Assembly (NCBI RefSeq): GCF_017163705.1
Contig: NZ_JAFIWB010000022.1
Coordinates: 1 to 64,000, forward strand
DNA length: 64,000 nt
Origin: Xanthomonas bonasiae
Lineage (GTDB): Bacteria; Pseudomonadota; Gammaproteobacteria; Xanthomonadales; Xanthomonadaceae
Direction: 5' to 3'
A program made the translations under genes and the position numbers. The notes under the pieces were generated by a model that did no database searches, was not told the origin of the DNA, and saw only the letters and a program-made list of their open reading frames with translations. Below are positions 18,251-27,276 of the stretch, one piece after another (the stretch's first letter is position 1; every line of letters begins with the position of its first letter).

Positions 18251-19219
18251 ATGTTGAAGCAGCTGAGCGGTTGGTTGTTGGTGGTCGGTCTGGCCCTGGC
18301 CAGCGGGCCGGTGGCCGCGCAAAGCGCGCGCGCCTATGCGCCGGAGGACCTGCGGCAGCTGTCGGTGCCGAGCCGGGTACGGGTGATCGAGCGCGAATAC
18401 GCCGACCAGAGCCGCGGCCGGCAGATCCCCGACGACCAGCTGGAGTTCTACCTGGACCAGATCGACCGCGGCTGGGGCTTCGGCCGCATCCAGCAGGACA
18501 TCTCCACCTCGCTGCGCGGCAGCAGCGGCCAGTGGCGGCCGCAGCCTGGCTTCAATGCCCAGACCATTGCCTGCTCCAGCAACGACCGCAAGCGCCGCCA
18601 GTGCGCGACGCCGTTCCGCGGCCGCGCGCGGCTGGTCGGCGCGCTGTCGGATTCGCCGTGCATCGAGGGCCAGACCTGGGGGTCGGGCCCTGGCGTGGTG
18701 TGGGTGGACCGCGGCTGCCGCGGCCGCTTCGCCGAAGGTCGCGGTGGCTGGGGCGACGGCGGCGGCCCCGGGCCGGGTCCCGGCCCAGGTCCCGGCCCGG
18801 GCGGCACCATCCGCTGCGAGAGCCAGGACCAGCGCCAGCGCGTCTGCACCACCGGCTGGCGCAATGCGGTGCTGGTCCGGCAGCTGTCCGACACCCGCTG
18901 CATCGAGGGCCGCAGCTGGGGTCAACGCGACGGCGCGGTGTGGGTGGACGATGGCTGCCGCGGCGAGTTCGCCGAAGGCCGGGGCGGCGGCGGTGGCGGC
19001 TGGGGTCCGGGCCGCCCGCCGTCCGGCGGCGATTACTCGGTGACCTGCAGCAGCGACGACAAGCGCCTGCGCAGCTGCGCCTGGGACCGCCGCCAGGGCC
19101 GCCCGGCGGTGATCCAGCAGCTGTCCGGCACCACCTGCGTCGAAGGCCGCAACTGGGGCTACGAGGGCAATGCGGTGTGGGTCAAGGAAGGCTGCCGGGC
19201 ACGCTTCGGCGCCCGCTGA
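18251..19219 (+). CDS. Secreted DUF3011 protein with three repeats
   Basis: A 322-residue exported protein with a signal peptide ending VAAQS (about residue 23). It has three copies of a cysteine-containing DUF3011 unit (about 105-160, 188-245 and 260-322). Each copy reads roughly C-S-x-D/N-x-R-x-x-C, then LVGALSD/LVRQLSD-x-x-CIEG-x-x-WG, then VWVD-x-GCRG-x-F. A Gly-Pro linker (GPGPGPGPGPGG) joins units 1 and 2, and a Gly-rich linker joins 2 and 3. DUF3011 function is not established. The even spacing of cysteines suggests disulfide-stabilised modules in the periplasm or outside. Confidence 0.85.
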   Translation: MLKQLSGWLLVVGLALASGPVAAQSARAYAPEDLRQLSVPSRVRVIEREYADQSRGRQIPDDQLEFYLDQIDRGWGFGRIQQDISTSLRGSSGQWRPQPGFNAQTIACSSNDRKRRQCATPFRGRARLVGALSDSPCIEGQTWGSGPGVVWVDRGCRGRFAEGRGGWGDGGGPGPGPGPGPGPGGTIRCESQDQRQRVCTTGWRNAVLVRQLSDTRCIEGRSWGQRDGAVWVDDGCRGEFAEGRGGGGGGWGPGRPPSGGDYSVTCSSDDKRLRSCAWDRRQGRPAVIQQLSGTTCVEGRNWGYEGNAVWVKEGCRARFGAR

Positions 19220-19237
19220 AGCCTTCCAGGCAGGAAC

Positions 19238-19271
19238 GCGAACGGCCCGGAGGCGACTCCGGGCCGTTCGC
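19238..19271. terminator. Strong bidirectional terminator
   Basis: GCGAACGGCCCGGA (19238-19251) pairs perfectly with TCCGGGCCGTTCGC (19258-19271) over a 6-base loop and is followed by ATTTTC. It lies between the convergent DUF3011 gene and the FmdB-type gene and probably serves both. Confidence 0.85.
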
Positions 19272-19309
19272 ATTTTCGAGACGCCCCGCCCCGCTCCGGG
19301 ACGCCGCGC

Positions 19310-19645
19310 TCAGGTCGCGGCGGGCTTGGCGGCAGGCGCCGGCGTGGCCGCGGGGGTTGCGGCAGGTTTGGCCGCGCTGTCGGTGGACGCGGCGGCCGGC
19401 TTGGCCTCGCCGGTACTGCCGCTGCCGCTGCCGGACTCGGCCAGGTTGCGCTTCTTGTCGCCATCCTTCTTGAAGTCGGTCTCGTACCAGCCGCTACCGG
19501 ACAGGCGGAACGACGGTGCGGTCAGCTGGCGCTTGACCGCGGGCGCGCCGCACGACGGACAGGCGTCCGGATCGGGATCGGACAGTTTCTGCAGGCGGTC
19601 GAAGCTGTGACCGCACTCGGCACATTGGAAGGCATAGATCGGCAT
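19310..19645 (-). CDS. FmdB-family zinc-ribbon protein
   Basis: A 111-residue protein starting MPIYAFQCAECGHSFDRLQ, with two CxxC pairs (CAEC and CPSC) forming a zinc ribbon. The conserved SGSGWYETDF follows. These are hallmarks of the FmdB/CxxC_CXXC_SSSS family of putative regulatory proteins. The tail from about residue 78 is low-complexity Ala/Pro/Lys (KPAATPAATPAPAAKPAAT). In several bacteria this gene sits upstream of aspS; here aspS is nearby but separated by the DUF3011 gene. Exact role unknown. Confidence 0.88.
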   Translation of the reverse strand: MPIYAFQCAECGHSFDRLQKLSDPDPDACPSCGAPAVKRQLTAPSFRLSGSGWYETDFKKDGDKKRNLAESGSGSGSTGEAKPAAASTDSAAKPAATPAATPAPAAKPAAT

Positions 19646-19788
19646 GGCGGCAAAAACGCGAAAGGAACAGAGGCAGCCAGTATGGGGCCCGGGCGCCGGC
19701 TTTCAAGCGATACCGGCGCGTGGCGCCCTGACCTGGATTTCCCAGCGGGCCGCAGCGTCGCTGCACAGGTCCGGGAACCGCGGGCCGC

Positions 19789-21039
19789 TCAAACGGCCGC
19801 CTGTGGCAGCGCCGGCCGCGGCGGGTCGACCGGCAGCGGTGCCGGATCTTGCGCAGCAGGCGCCTCGAGCAGGCCCTGGGCCGGTGCCGCCGGCAACGGC
19901 GCGGCCTCGATCGGGTCCACGTCGAACGGCATGCGGAACAGCAGCGACGGCAGCAACGTGCTCAGCGCCGCGTACAGCAACAGCGCACCGAACAGCGCAT
20001 CGGCGATGGCGAAGCGCTCGCGCAGGATCGCGGCCAGCACCAGGGTGAAGATCAGGGTCGGCGCCAGCGCCAGCGACACCCGCAGGCTGCTGCGCGCATC
20101 CTCGCCGAACAGCAGCCGCCGCTGCAGCCAGACGATGCCGATGCGCAGCGGCAGCACGCACACGGTCAGCGCCAGGCCCAGCCCCAGCGCCTGCAGGCTC
20201 AGCGCCCCGCTCGGCACCTTGGTGCCGGCGTTGAAGAAGTAGAACGGCACGAAGAACGAAGCGAACAGCCGCACCGCGTGCAGGTTCTCGTCGGAGGCCA
20301 GCAGCGGCATGCGCTGGCGCAGCAGGCGCGCGACCAGCCCGGCGATGAACGCGCCGACCAGGTAATACACGCCCAGCGAATAGGTGATGTAGGCGGCGAT
20401 CAGCCCGACCATCACCAGCAGCGAGAACTCCGACCCGGGCGCCTGCGGCGCCACCCAGCGTCCCAGCGCCACGAACAGCAGCGGCAGGCCGACCAGCATC
20501 GCCAGCAACGCCAGGCTGGACAGGCCCATCCGCCAGGGATCGCCGGCCTGCAGGATCACGAACAACGCCGCCAGCGCCAGCAATTCGCCGGCGATGGCCT
20601 TGCTGGTGACCCAGAAGCGCTCTTCCTCGCTGAGCCCGAGCCGGCCCAGCGAATCGATGATGAAGCCGGTGGACGGGGTCAGCAGCGCCAGTGCCAGCAA
20701 CCCGGCCGCCTGCCACGGCAGCGCGGCGTAGCGCCAGGCCAGCCAGCCGACTCCGAACAAGGTGCCGCCGCGCACCAGCAGGTGCAGCAGCAGCGGCCAC
20801 AACCCTCGGCGCAGCGCCTTCAGGTCCACCTCCAGGCCGGCGAACAGGAACAGCGAGGAGATGCCGAGCGTGGCCAGCAGCGCGATCACCGCATCGTGCG
20901 CCCGCTCGCCCATCGCCAGCATCGCGACGATGCCGAACAGCAGGCAGGTCAGCGGCGCCGGCAGCTTGAAGCGCTGCAGCGCGCGCGGGATCACCAGCAG
21001 GGCGAAGATCAGCAGCAGGTAGATCAGTTCGTGGCTCAT
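19789..21039 (-). CDS. CPA2-family cation:proton antiporter (Kef-type, membrane part only)
   Basis: A 416-residue membrane protein with about 12 helices and no C-terminal TrkA-N domain. Family features are the start LPAPLTCLLFGIVAMLAM, LFLFAGLEVDLKALRRG, LLTPSTGFIIDSLGRLG and FASFFVPFYFFNAGTKVP. This places it with the Kef/NapA-like monovalent cation:proton antiporters. The hydrophilic tail after residue 380 is Pro/Ala-rich. The ion specificity (Na+ or K+) cannot be told. It is transcribed divergently from the TonB receptor. Confidence 0.85.
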   Translation of the reverse strand: MSHELIYLLLIFALLVIPRALQRFKLPAPLTCLLFGIVAMLAMGERAHDAVIALLATLGISSLFLFAGLEVDLKALRRGLWPLLLHLLVRGGTLFGVGWLAWRYAALPWQAAGLLALALLTPSTGFIIDSLGRLGLSEEERFWVTSKAIAGELLALAALFVILQAGDPWRMGLSSLALLAMLVGLPLLFVALGRWVAPQAPGSEFSLLVMVGLIAAYITYSLGVYYLVGAFIAGLVARLLRQRMPLLASDENLHAVRLFASFFVPFYFFNAGTKVPSGALSLQALGLGLALTVCVLPLRIGIVWLQRRLLFGEDARSSLRVSLALAPTLIFTLVLAAILRERFAIADALFGALLLYAALSTLLPSLLFRMPFDVDPIEAAPLPAAPAQGLLEAPAAQDPAPLPVDPPRPALPQAAV

Positions 21040-21370
21040 CGGGCAGCGTGTCCATCGTGGGGGGCCACCGGCGGCGACGGCGGCGGCGCCAATGATGCCG
21101 CGTGGCGTGCACGGGTGTCGTCACGCCGCACCGGCGCCTGCAGCGGTTGCCTGTTCCCTATCCGGATGCAGGCGGGCGGCCTGACACGCGAGGCACCGGC
21201 TCCAGCGCGGCCGTGGCGAGACGTGTCGGCCTGCCTCGCCGCTGGCACGCACCCTGCGCATGCCGTGTCGCGGATGCGCGCGCACGGCGGCACGTAACGC
21301 AAACAGGCAGTCACACACACGCAACCATGTGTCGACACCATCGCAGCCCCCACACAAGCATTCACCCTTG
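21040..21370. other. Divergent intergenic region, antiporter / TonB receptor
   Basis: These 331 bases separate divergent genes and must hold both promoters. The last 90 bases are AC-rich (CACACACACGCAACC) and less GC-rich. I found no Fur box, no clear -35/-10 pair and no gene. Confidence 0.45.
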
Positions 21371-23755
21371 ATGAATTTTCCGAAAAGTTTCCGTACGCCG
21401 CGGCGCACGACACTCGCCCTGCTGCTGTCGGCGATGGTCGCCCACGCCCAGGCGGCCAGCGACGCCGGCGCTCCTGCCGCCGATGCCGACGCGCAGGTCT
21501 CCACCCTGGACCAGGTACAGGTCGTCGGCCAGGCCACCACCTACGCCAAGACCAGCGTCAGCAAGGAGATGCTGGACCGCCAGTTCGCGATGGGCAGCGT
21601 CAACGACGTGCTCAACGAACTGCCCGGGGTGATCGTGACCGAGGCCGATGCGTTCGGCTCCTCCGACTGGGGCACGCAGATCAGCATGCGCGGCTTCGTC
21701 AGCAACCGCGATACGCAGCAGATCGGCACCACCATCGACGGCCTGCCCAACGGCGGCTCGGCCTACGGCGGCGGCTCCAAGGCCAACCGCTTCATCGACA
21801 CGCTCGACCTGGAGACGGTCGAAGTCAGCCAGGGCACCGCCGACATCGCCTCGCGCTCCAACGAAGCGCTGGGCGGCACGCTCAACTACCTGACCAGCGA
21901 ACCGCTCGACGCGCAGCGCGTGCGTATGGCCGTGGGCATCGGCGACAACGAGGCGCGCAAGTACTACGCGCGCTACGACACCGGCCTGATCGGCACCAGC
22001 AAGGCCTGGATCAGCGCCTCGCACAGCAGCAACACCGACTGGATCGACGGCAGCGGCCACACCACCCGCGATCATCTCGCCGGCAAGTTCGACAGCGACC
22101 TGGGCGCGTGGAAGCTCAGCGGCTACCTGTCCTACGACGATGCCGACGAATCCGAGTACAGCAGCGTCACCCCCGAGCAGTTCGCGCGCGATCCCGAGCA
22201 CGACCTGCTGACCGGCACCCTCACCGGCATTCCCTATCTGGACCAGAACTACCGTTCCGGCTCGCGCGCGCTGCGCAAGAACACCTTCGGCTACCTGCGC
22301 GGCGCGTTCGACGGCGGCAACGGCTTCAAGGCCACGCTCGCCGGCTACGCGCATCGCATGGAAGGCCGTGGCGACTGGATCCCGCCGTACCTGGTGGACG
22401 TGACCGACGACGGCAGCGGCAAGCCCGAATCCGAATACACCGGCGGACACACCGTGTACGGCGGCAGCGATCTGGGCAAGATCTACTTCGTCACCCCCAC
22501 CGGCGCGGCGGCGACGATGCTGGCCGGCTGCAGCGGCAGCGCGACGGTGCCGGGCGAGTCCGATCCGGCCTGCTACCCGGCCGGCTCGCAGGCGGTGCAG
22601 TCCTACCGCCACAGCCACTACGACAACGACCGCGCCGGCTTCACCGCCGATGCCGAATGGCGCGCCGACCTGGGCGCGATCGACAACACCGTGCGCGCCG
22701 GCGTGTGGCTGGAAAAATACCAGCGCAGCGTCACCCGCGACTGGCACCGCCTGCTCGACGTCGGCACCAACATCGCCTTCGACCACGTGCCGTACTGGGT
22801 GCAGTTCAAGGACGACTACGACACCGACGAGCGCATGTACTACGTGGAAGACGTGATGCGCTACGGCAATTTCGCCTGGCGCGTGGGCGTCAAGCAGTTC
22901 TTCGTCGACCAGACCCGCGACCGCCGCATCGGCGACAGCGAACACGTCGAGTCGGACTCGCATTCCGATCCGCTGTTCTCCGCCGGCCTGACCTGGACCA
23001 CGCCGGTGAAGGGCCTGGAAGCCTTCGCCGGCTATTCGCAGAACTTCGCCGCGATTCCGTCCGGCGTGCTCGGCGAAACCGACCCGGTGGCGCTGAGCCG
23101 GGTCAAGCCGGAGACCGCCGACAACATCGAGCTGGGCCTGCGCATGAGCCGCTGGCCGCTGACCGGCAGCGTCACCGTGTACGACATCCGCTTCGACAAC
23201 CGCATCGTCTACGTGCCGGCCAACTTCGTCAGCGGCATCGATTATCTCGGCGAAACCGACGGCGTCTACGAGAACTTCGGCGGCGTGCATGCGCGCGGCG
23301 TGGAAGCGGCGCTGGGCTATGGCTGGGACAACGGCTGGCGGGTCAACGGCGCCTACACCTTCAACAAGGCGACCTACCTGGGCAGCGGCGACGCCGCACG
23401 CGACACCGCACTGGAGATCACCCCCGGCTCGCAGGTGATCGGGCAGCCGCGCAACACCCTGGTGGCCTCGGCCGACTGGCAGGGCCAGGCGTGGTCGTTC
23501 GGCATCTCCGGGCGCTACCTCGGCAAGCGCTACCTGGATGCGTCCAACAGCAACAGCCTGGACGGCGTCACCACCTTCGGCGCGCACCTGGGCCTGAGCC
23601 TGTCGCAGCTGTCGGCGCAGCTGCAGGGCGTGAAGCTTGACCTCAACGTCAGCAACCTCACCGACAAGCGCTACCTGGAAGGCGTGGACGGCAGCGACAG
23701 CGCGTTCATCGCCGCACCGCGCACGGTCGGCCTGACCCTGACGCTGGATCTGTAA
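21371..23755 (+). CDS. TonB-dependent outer-membrane receptor
   Basis: From the ATG at 21371 this has 794 residues, with a signal peptide ending VAHAQA (about residue 25). The TonB-box-like region is STLDQVQVVGQ. The plug domain contains VLNELPGVIVTEADAFG, ISMRGF and QIGTTIDGLPNGGSAYGGGS. A 22-strand barrel ends with TVGLTLTLDL. The plug resembles siderophore or metal-chelate receptors with a Gly-rich insertion. It precedes a phospholipase C gene by 85 bases, but a strong hairpin lies between them. The substrate is unknown; a link to phosphocholine or phosphate scavenging is a guess from position. Confidence 0.88.
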   Translation: MNFPKSFRTPRRTTLALLLSAMVAHAQAASDAGAPAADADAQVSTLDQVQVVGQATTYAKTSVSKEMLDRQFAMGSVNDVLNELPGVIVTEADAFGSSDWGTQISMRGFVSNRDTQQIGTTIDGLPNGGSAYGGGSKANRFIDTLDLETVEVSQGTADIASRSNEALGGTLNYLTSEPLDAQRVRMAVGIGDNEARKYYARYDTGLIGTSKAWISASHSSNTDWIDGSGHTTRDHLAGKFDSDLGAWKLSGYLSYDDADESEYSSVTPEQFARDPEHDLLTGTLTGIPYLDQNYRSGSRALRKNTFGYLRGAFDGGNGFKATLAGYAHRMEGRGDWIPPYLVDVTDDGSGKPESEYTGGHTVYGGSDLGKIYFVTPTGAAATMLAGCSGSATVPGESDPACYPAGSQAVQSYRHSHYDNDRAGFTADAEWRADLGAIDNTVRAGVWLEKYQRSVTRDWHRLLDVGTNIAFDHVPYWVQFKDDYDTDERMYYVEDVMRYGNFAWRVGVKQFFVDQTRDRRIGDSEHVESDSHSDPLFSAGLTWTTPVKGLEAFAGYSQNFAAIPSGVLGETDPVALSRVKPETADNIELGLRMSRWPLTGSVTVYDIRFDNRIVYVPANFVSGIDYLGETDGVYENFGGVHARGVEAALGYGWDNGWRVNGAYTFNKATYLGSGDAARDTALEITPGSQVIGQPRNTLVASADWQGQAWSFGISGRYLGKRYLDASNSNSLDGVTTFGAHLGLSLSQLSAQLQGVKLDLNVSNLTDKRYLEGVDGSDSAFIAAPRTVGLTLTLDL

Positions 23756-23778
23756 TCGCGCAGCCCGCATGCTGCGTC

Positions 23779-23814
23779 CTCGCCGGCGGCCTGGCGCCGC
23801 CGGCGAGCCCTTTT
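23779..23814 (+). terminator. Terminator between the TonB receptor and phospholipase C
   Basis: CTCGCCGGCGGC (23779-23790) pairs perfectly with GCCGCCGGCGAG (23796-23807) over five bases and is followed by CCCTTTT. It starts 23 bases after the receptor stop codon. It should end or attenuate the receptor transcript before the phospholipase gene. Confidence 0.75.
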
Positions 23815-23840
23815 CGTCCCGTCCTGCCGGTGCCCGCGCC

Positions 23841-26000
23841 ATGACCGATCTTCCCCGCCGCCGCCTGCTCCAGGCCGGCGTCGCCGGCGCCGCCGCCGCG
23901 CTGTTGCCGCCCAGCATCGCCCGCGCCGCCGCGATCGCCCCGGACGTGCGCAGCGGCACCCTGCAGGACCTGCAGCACGTGGTGATCCTGATGCAGGAGA
24001 ACCGCGCCTTCGACCATTACTTCGGCAGCTTCGCCGGCGCGCGCGGCTTCGGCGACCGCTTCCCGATCCCGGCGCCGCCATTGCCCGGCATCGCCCCGCG
24101 CACCGTCTGGCTGCAACCCAGCGAAGACGGCAGCCGGCTGCTGACGCCGTTCCCGCTGCATACCGCGCGCGACTTCCGCGGCATGCGCGTGCAGGGCACC
24201 CCGCACACCTGGCCCAATGCGCAGCAGGCCTGGGACCACGGCCGCATGGGCCGCTGGGCCGCGGCCAAGCACGACCACGCATTGGCCCACTACGAACGCG
24301 ACGACCTGCCGTTCCAGTTCGCGCTGGCCGAGGCCTTCACCCTGTGCGACGCCTACCACTGCGCGATCCAGGCCGGCACCAATCCCAACCGCGTGTTCCT
24401 GTGGACCGGGCAGAACGATCCGCAGGCGCGCGCCGGCGGGCCGGTGATCGCCAACTCGCACGACAACTTCCCCGAACTGGGCGGACATGCCGACGACTAC
24501 CGCTGGCCCAGCTACGTGGAAGCGTTGCAGCAGGCCGGCGTGTCCTGGCAGATCTACCAGGACATGGCCGACAACTTCACCGACAACCCGCTGGCCGGCT
24601 TCGCCCCGTTCCGTGCCGCCTGGCGCGGCGCACCCGGGCACGATCCGCAGCTGCGCGAACGCGGGGTCGGCACGCGCACGCTGGCGCAGCTGCGCGAGGA
24701 CGTGCTCGGCGCGCGGCTGCCGGCGGTGAGTTTCATCATCGCCGACGCCGCCGGCAGCGAGCATCCCGATCCGTCCAGCCCCGCGCAGGGCGCGGCCTAC
24801 ACCGCGCGCGTGCTGGATGCGCTGACCGCCGATCCGCAGGTGTGGTCGCGCACCGCGCTGCTGCTGATGTTCGACGAGAACGACGGCTTCTTCGACCACG
24901 TGCCGCCGCCGGCGCCGCCCTCGCCCGATCCGGCGGCGGCCGGCGGCTGGGCCGGCGCGTCCACGGTGAGCACCGACGGCGAATACCACCTGCAGCCGGC
25001 GCCGGGCGACGAAAAGGCCGACCTGCCCGAACTGCGCGGCCGGCCCTACGGGCTGGGCCCGCGGGTGCCGATGTACGTGATCTCGCCGTGGAGCCGCGGC
25101 GGCTGGATCGATTCGCAGGTCTACGACCACACCTCGGTGCTGCGCCTGCTGGAACGCCGCTTCGGCGTCGCCGCCAGCGGGCTGACGCCGTGGCGCCGCG
25201 CGGTCTGCGGCGACCTGGTCGATGCCTTCGACTTCCGCCAGGCCGATACGCGCCCGTTCTTCGCCACGCTGCCCGACGTCAGCGCCGCCGCCGCGCGCGC
25301 GGCCGCCTTGCACGAACATGCGCTGCCGCCGCTGCCGGACACCGTGCAGGCGCCGCAGCAGCCGTTCGGCGTGCGCCGCTCGCGCGCGTTGCCGTATCGC
25401 CCGACGGTACAGTTGCAACACGTGAGCGCACGCGGCGAAGTGCTGCTGCGGATGGGCAATGCCGGCGCAGCCGCGGTGCTGCAGGTCTACGACCGCTACG
25501 ACCTGGCCGCGATTCCGCGGCGCTACACGCTCGGCGCAGGCGCCACGCTGGACGCCACCTGGACCACCTACGACGGCCGCTACGACCTGTGGCTGCTCGG
25601 CCCCAACGGCTTCCACCGCCATTACCGCGGCGACCTCGACGCCGCGCCGCTGCACGCCGAGATCGCCCAGGACGCGCACGATCCGCGGGCGCTATGCCTG
25701 CTGCTGCGCAATCCCGGCAGCAGCGAGCTGCGCGTGGAACTGCAGCCCGGCGCCTATGCGCAGGCGCAACCCCGCGACAGCGTGCTGCTGGCGCCCGGCA
25801 CCGAACAACGGCGCAGTTGGAGCGCGGCGGCCAGTGGCGGCTGGTACGACCTGTGGGTGGTCCAGGACGGCGCGCGCCAGCGCCTGGCCGGGCGCGTGGA
25901 AACCGGCAAACCCGGCGTCAGCGATCCGGCGATGGGCGGGCCGGCGCGGTTTTATCAGGAGGACCCGGTCGTGATCGGCGCGCTCGGCCCGATCGGCTGA
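23841..26000 (+). CDS. Phosphocholine-type phospholipase C, Tat-exported
   Basis: A 719-residue member of the acid phosphatase/phospholipase C superfamily (PlcH/PlcN type) that hydrolyses phosphatidylcholine-like lipids. The start at 23841 gives a twin-arginine signal (MTDLPRRRLLQAG then an Ala-rich segment). The catalytic N-terminal region has HVVILMQENRAFDHYFG. Further family features are NPNRVFLWTGQND, FDENDGFFDHVPPP and GLGPRVPMYVISPWSRGGWI. Two DUF756-type beta domains form the C-terminus (about 500-595 and 605-690). A terminator overlaps its stop codon. It could provide choline, phosphate or lipid from host or other membranes. Confidence 0.92.
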   Translation: MTDLPRRRLLQAGVAGAAAALLPPSIARAAAIAPDVRSGTLQDLQHVVILMQENRAFDHYFGSFAGARGFGDRFPIPAPPLPGIAPRTVWLQPSEDGSRLLTPFPLHTARDFRGMRVQGTPHTWPNAQQAWDHGRMGRWAAAKHDHALAHYERDDLPFQFALAEAFTLCDAYHCAIQAGTNPNRVFLWTGQNDPQARAGGPVIANSHDNFPELGGHADDYRWPSYVEALQQAGVSWQIYQDMADNFTDNPLAGFAPFRAAWRGAPGHDPQLRERGVGTRTLAQLREDVLGARLPAVSFIIADAAGSEHPDPSSPAQGAAYTARVLDALTADPQVWSRTALLLMFDENDGFFDHVPPPAPPSPDPAAAGGWAGASTVSTDGEYHLQPAPGDEKADLPELRGRPYGLGPRVPMYVISPWSRGGWIDSQVYDHTSVLRLLERRFGVAASGLTPWRRAVCGDLVDAFDFRQADTRPFFATLPDVSAAAARAAALHEHALPPLPDTVQAPQQPFGVRRSRALPYRPTVQLQHVSARGEVLLRMGNAGAAAVLQVYDRYDLAAIPRRYTLGAGATLDATWTTYDGRYDLWLLGPNGFHRHYRGDLDAAPLHAEIAQDAHDPRALCLLLRNPGSSELRVELQPGAYAQAQPRDSVLLAPGTEQRRSWSAAASGGWYDLWVVQDGARQRLAGRVETGKPGVSDPAMGGPARFYQEDPVVIGALGPIG

Positions 26001-26015
26001 GCGCCAGGTTTTTTT
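25979..26015 (+). terminator. Terminator overlapping the phospholipase C stop codon
   Basis: GGCGCTCGGCC (25979-25989) pairs with GGCTGAGCGCC (25995-26005), with one G-T wobble, and is followed by AGG and seven T (26009-26015). The TGA stop (25998-26000) is inside the 3' arm. It is a classic intrinsic terminator. Confidence 0.82.
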
Positions 26016-26074
26016 AGCGCGATGACCGCACGCGGACCCGCGCAGCGGCCGCACGCCGGCAAGCGCGGAAACGC

Positions 26075-27049
26075 TCAGCGCGCGCCGGCCGCATCCAGCA
26101 CCCCAATGCTCCCCAACCAGGTTTCCACCAGGTGCGGCCACTGCGCGACCGGCAGCTTGTCCGCACGCAGGCCGAAGGCATGGCCACCTTGCGCGTACAG
26201 GTGCATTTCCGTCGGCACGCCGGCCTCTTTCAGCGCGACGTAGTAAGCCAGCGACTGCGACACTCCATCCACCTCATCGTTCTCGGCCTGCAGCAGGAAG
26301 GTCGGCGGCGTATCCGCGCTGACGGTGATGTCAGGGCGCAGATCCAGGCGGGTCGGATCGCGCGTGGCGTCGTCCTCGTCCTCGTGCGCCCACAGGTGGC
26401 CCGGATAGACGGCGATGGCGAAGTCCGGGCGGCAACTCTGCGCGTCGGCGGCATCCGCTGCCGGATACGTGCGCCTGGCGAAATGCGTGCTGGTCGCGGC
26501 CACCAGATGCCCGCCCGCGGAAAACCCCATTACCCCGACCTTGTGCGGATCGATCCCCCACTCCGCCGCATGCAGGCGCACCAGTCCCAGCGTGCGCTGC
26601 GCGTCCTGCAGCGCGGTCTGCACCTTCGGATAGTAGCGGCCACCGTTGACCCAGGTCGGCCCCGAATTGGGGACGCGGTACTTCAGCAACACGCAGGTGA
26701 TGCCCCGCGACGTCAGCCAATCGCAGATCTCCGTGCCTTCCAGATCCATGGCCAGGACCTGATAGCCACCGCCGGGAAACACCACCACCGCCGCACCGCT
26801 GTTGCGGCCCGTGGGCGCATATACCGTCATCGTCGGCTGGCTGACATCGTTGGCCCTGGCCCACCACGTGTGGCCTTCGCCGGGACCGACCGATTCCGGT
26901 TTCGGGTGCGGCAACGCATTGGGAACCTTGCCAGGCCAGATCGGCACCTGCACATGGCCCGGCGCTGGTTGCCAGATCTCCGCCTGCGCCGGTGCATGGG
27001 CGAGCACAAGCGCGATCGCGGCAAACGAAAAACGGAGAAGCCTGTGCAT
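26075..27049 (-). CDS. Secreted alpha/beta-hydrolase (BD-FAE-type esterase)
   Basis: A 324-residue exported esterase with signal peptide ending AQAE (about residue 23). The oxyanion region is VVFPGGGYQVLAMD (FPGGGY 91-96). The nucleophile is S177 in GFSAGGH, the acid is near D258 (AENDEVD) and the histidine is H290 in GGHAFG. This pattern is typical of the feruloyl/acetyl-xylan-esterase-like hydrolases of plant-associated bacteria. It probably deacylates plant cell-wall polysaccharide, but the substrate is an inference. No polysaccharide-degrading partner is adjacent. Confidence 0.87.
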   Translation of the reverse strand: MHRLLRFSFAAIALVLAHAPAQAEIWQPAPGHVQVPIWPGKVPNALPHPKPESVGPGEGHTWWARANDVSQPTMTVYAPTGRNSGAAVVVFPGGGYQVLAMDLEGTEICDWLTSRGITCVLLKYRVPNSGPTWVNGGRYYPKVQTALQDAQRTLGLVRLHAAEWGIDPHKVGVMGFSAGGHLVAATSTHFARRTYPAADAADAQSCRPDFAIAVYPGHLWAHEDEDDATRDPTRLDLRPDITVSADTPPTFLLQAENDEVDGVSQSLAYYVALKEAGVPTEMHLYAQGGHAFGLRADKLPVAQWPHLVETWLGSIGVLDAAGAR

Positions 27050-27276
27050 GGTCGAACTCCTGGGTGGCGAGGCGGGAAACGGAGGAGATGCGCGAAAACC
27101 CGCCGAGTTTCGGCTTCAGCCCTGAGGCCGGCGGCAATCCCAGGACACGATGCGCCGCGCCTGCGCGCGTCGCGGGCGAAGAACAGCGCAGAACGGGATC
27201 GGTGCGCGCGCGCACGCAGCGACACGACCGCATGGCGCGCGCGGCCCCTGCGGCCTCAACGCGCACGGCACGACAC

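Noticed and set aside
21362-23959. An 865-codon minus-strand frame, and a similar 897-codon frame at 37695-40388
   Set aside because: These are antisense to TonB receptors, made of His/Val/Gly/Arg-rich low-complexity sequence, with no initiation signals.
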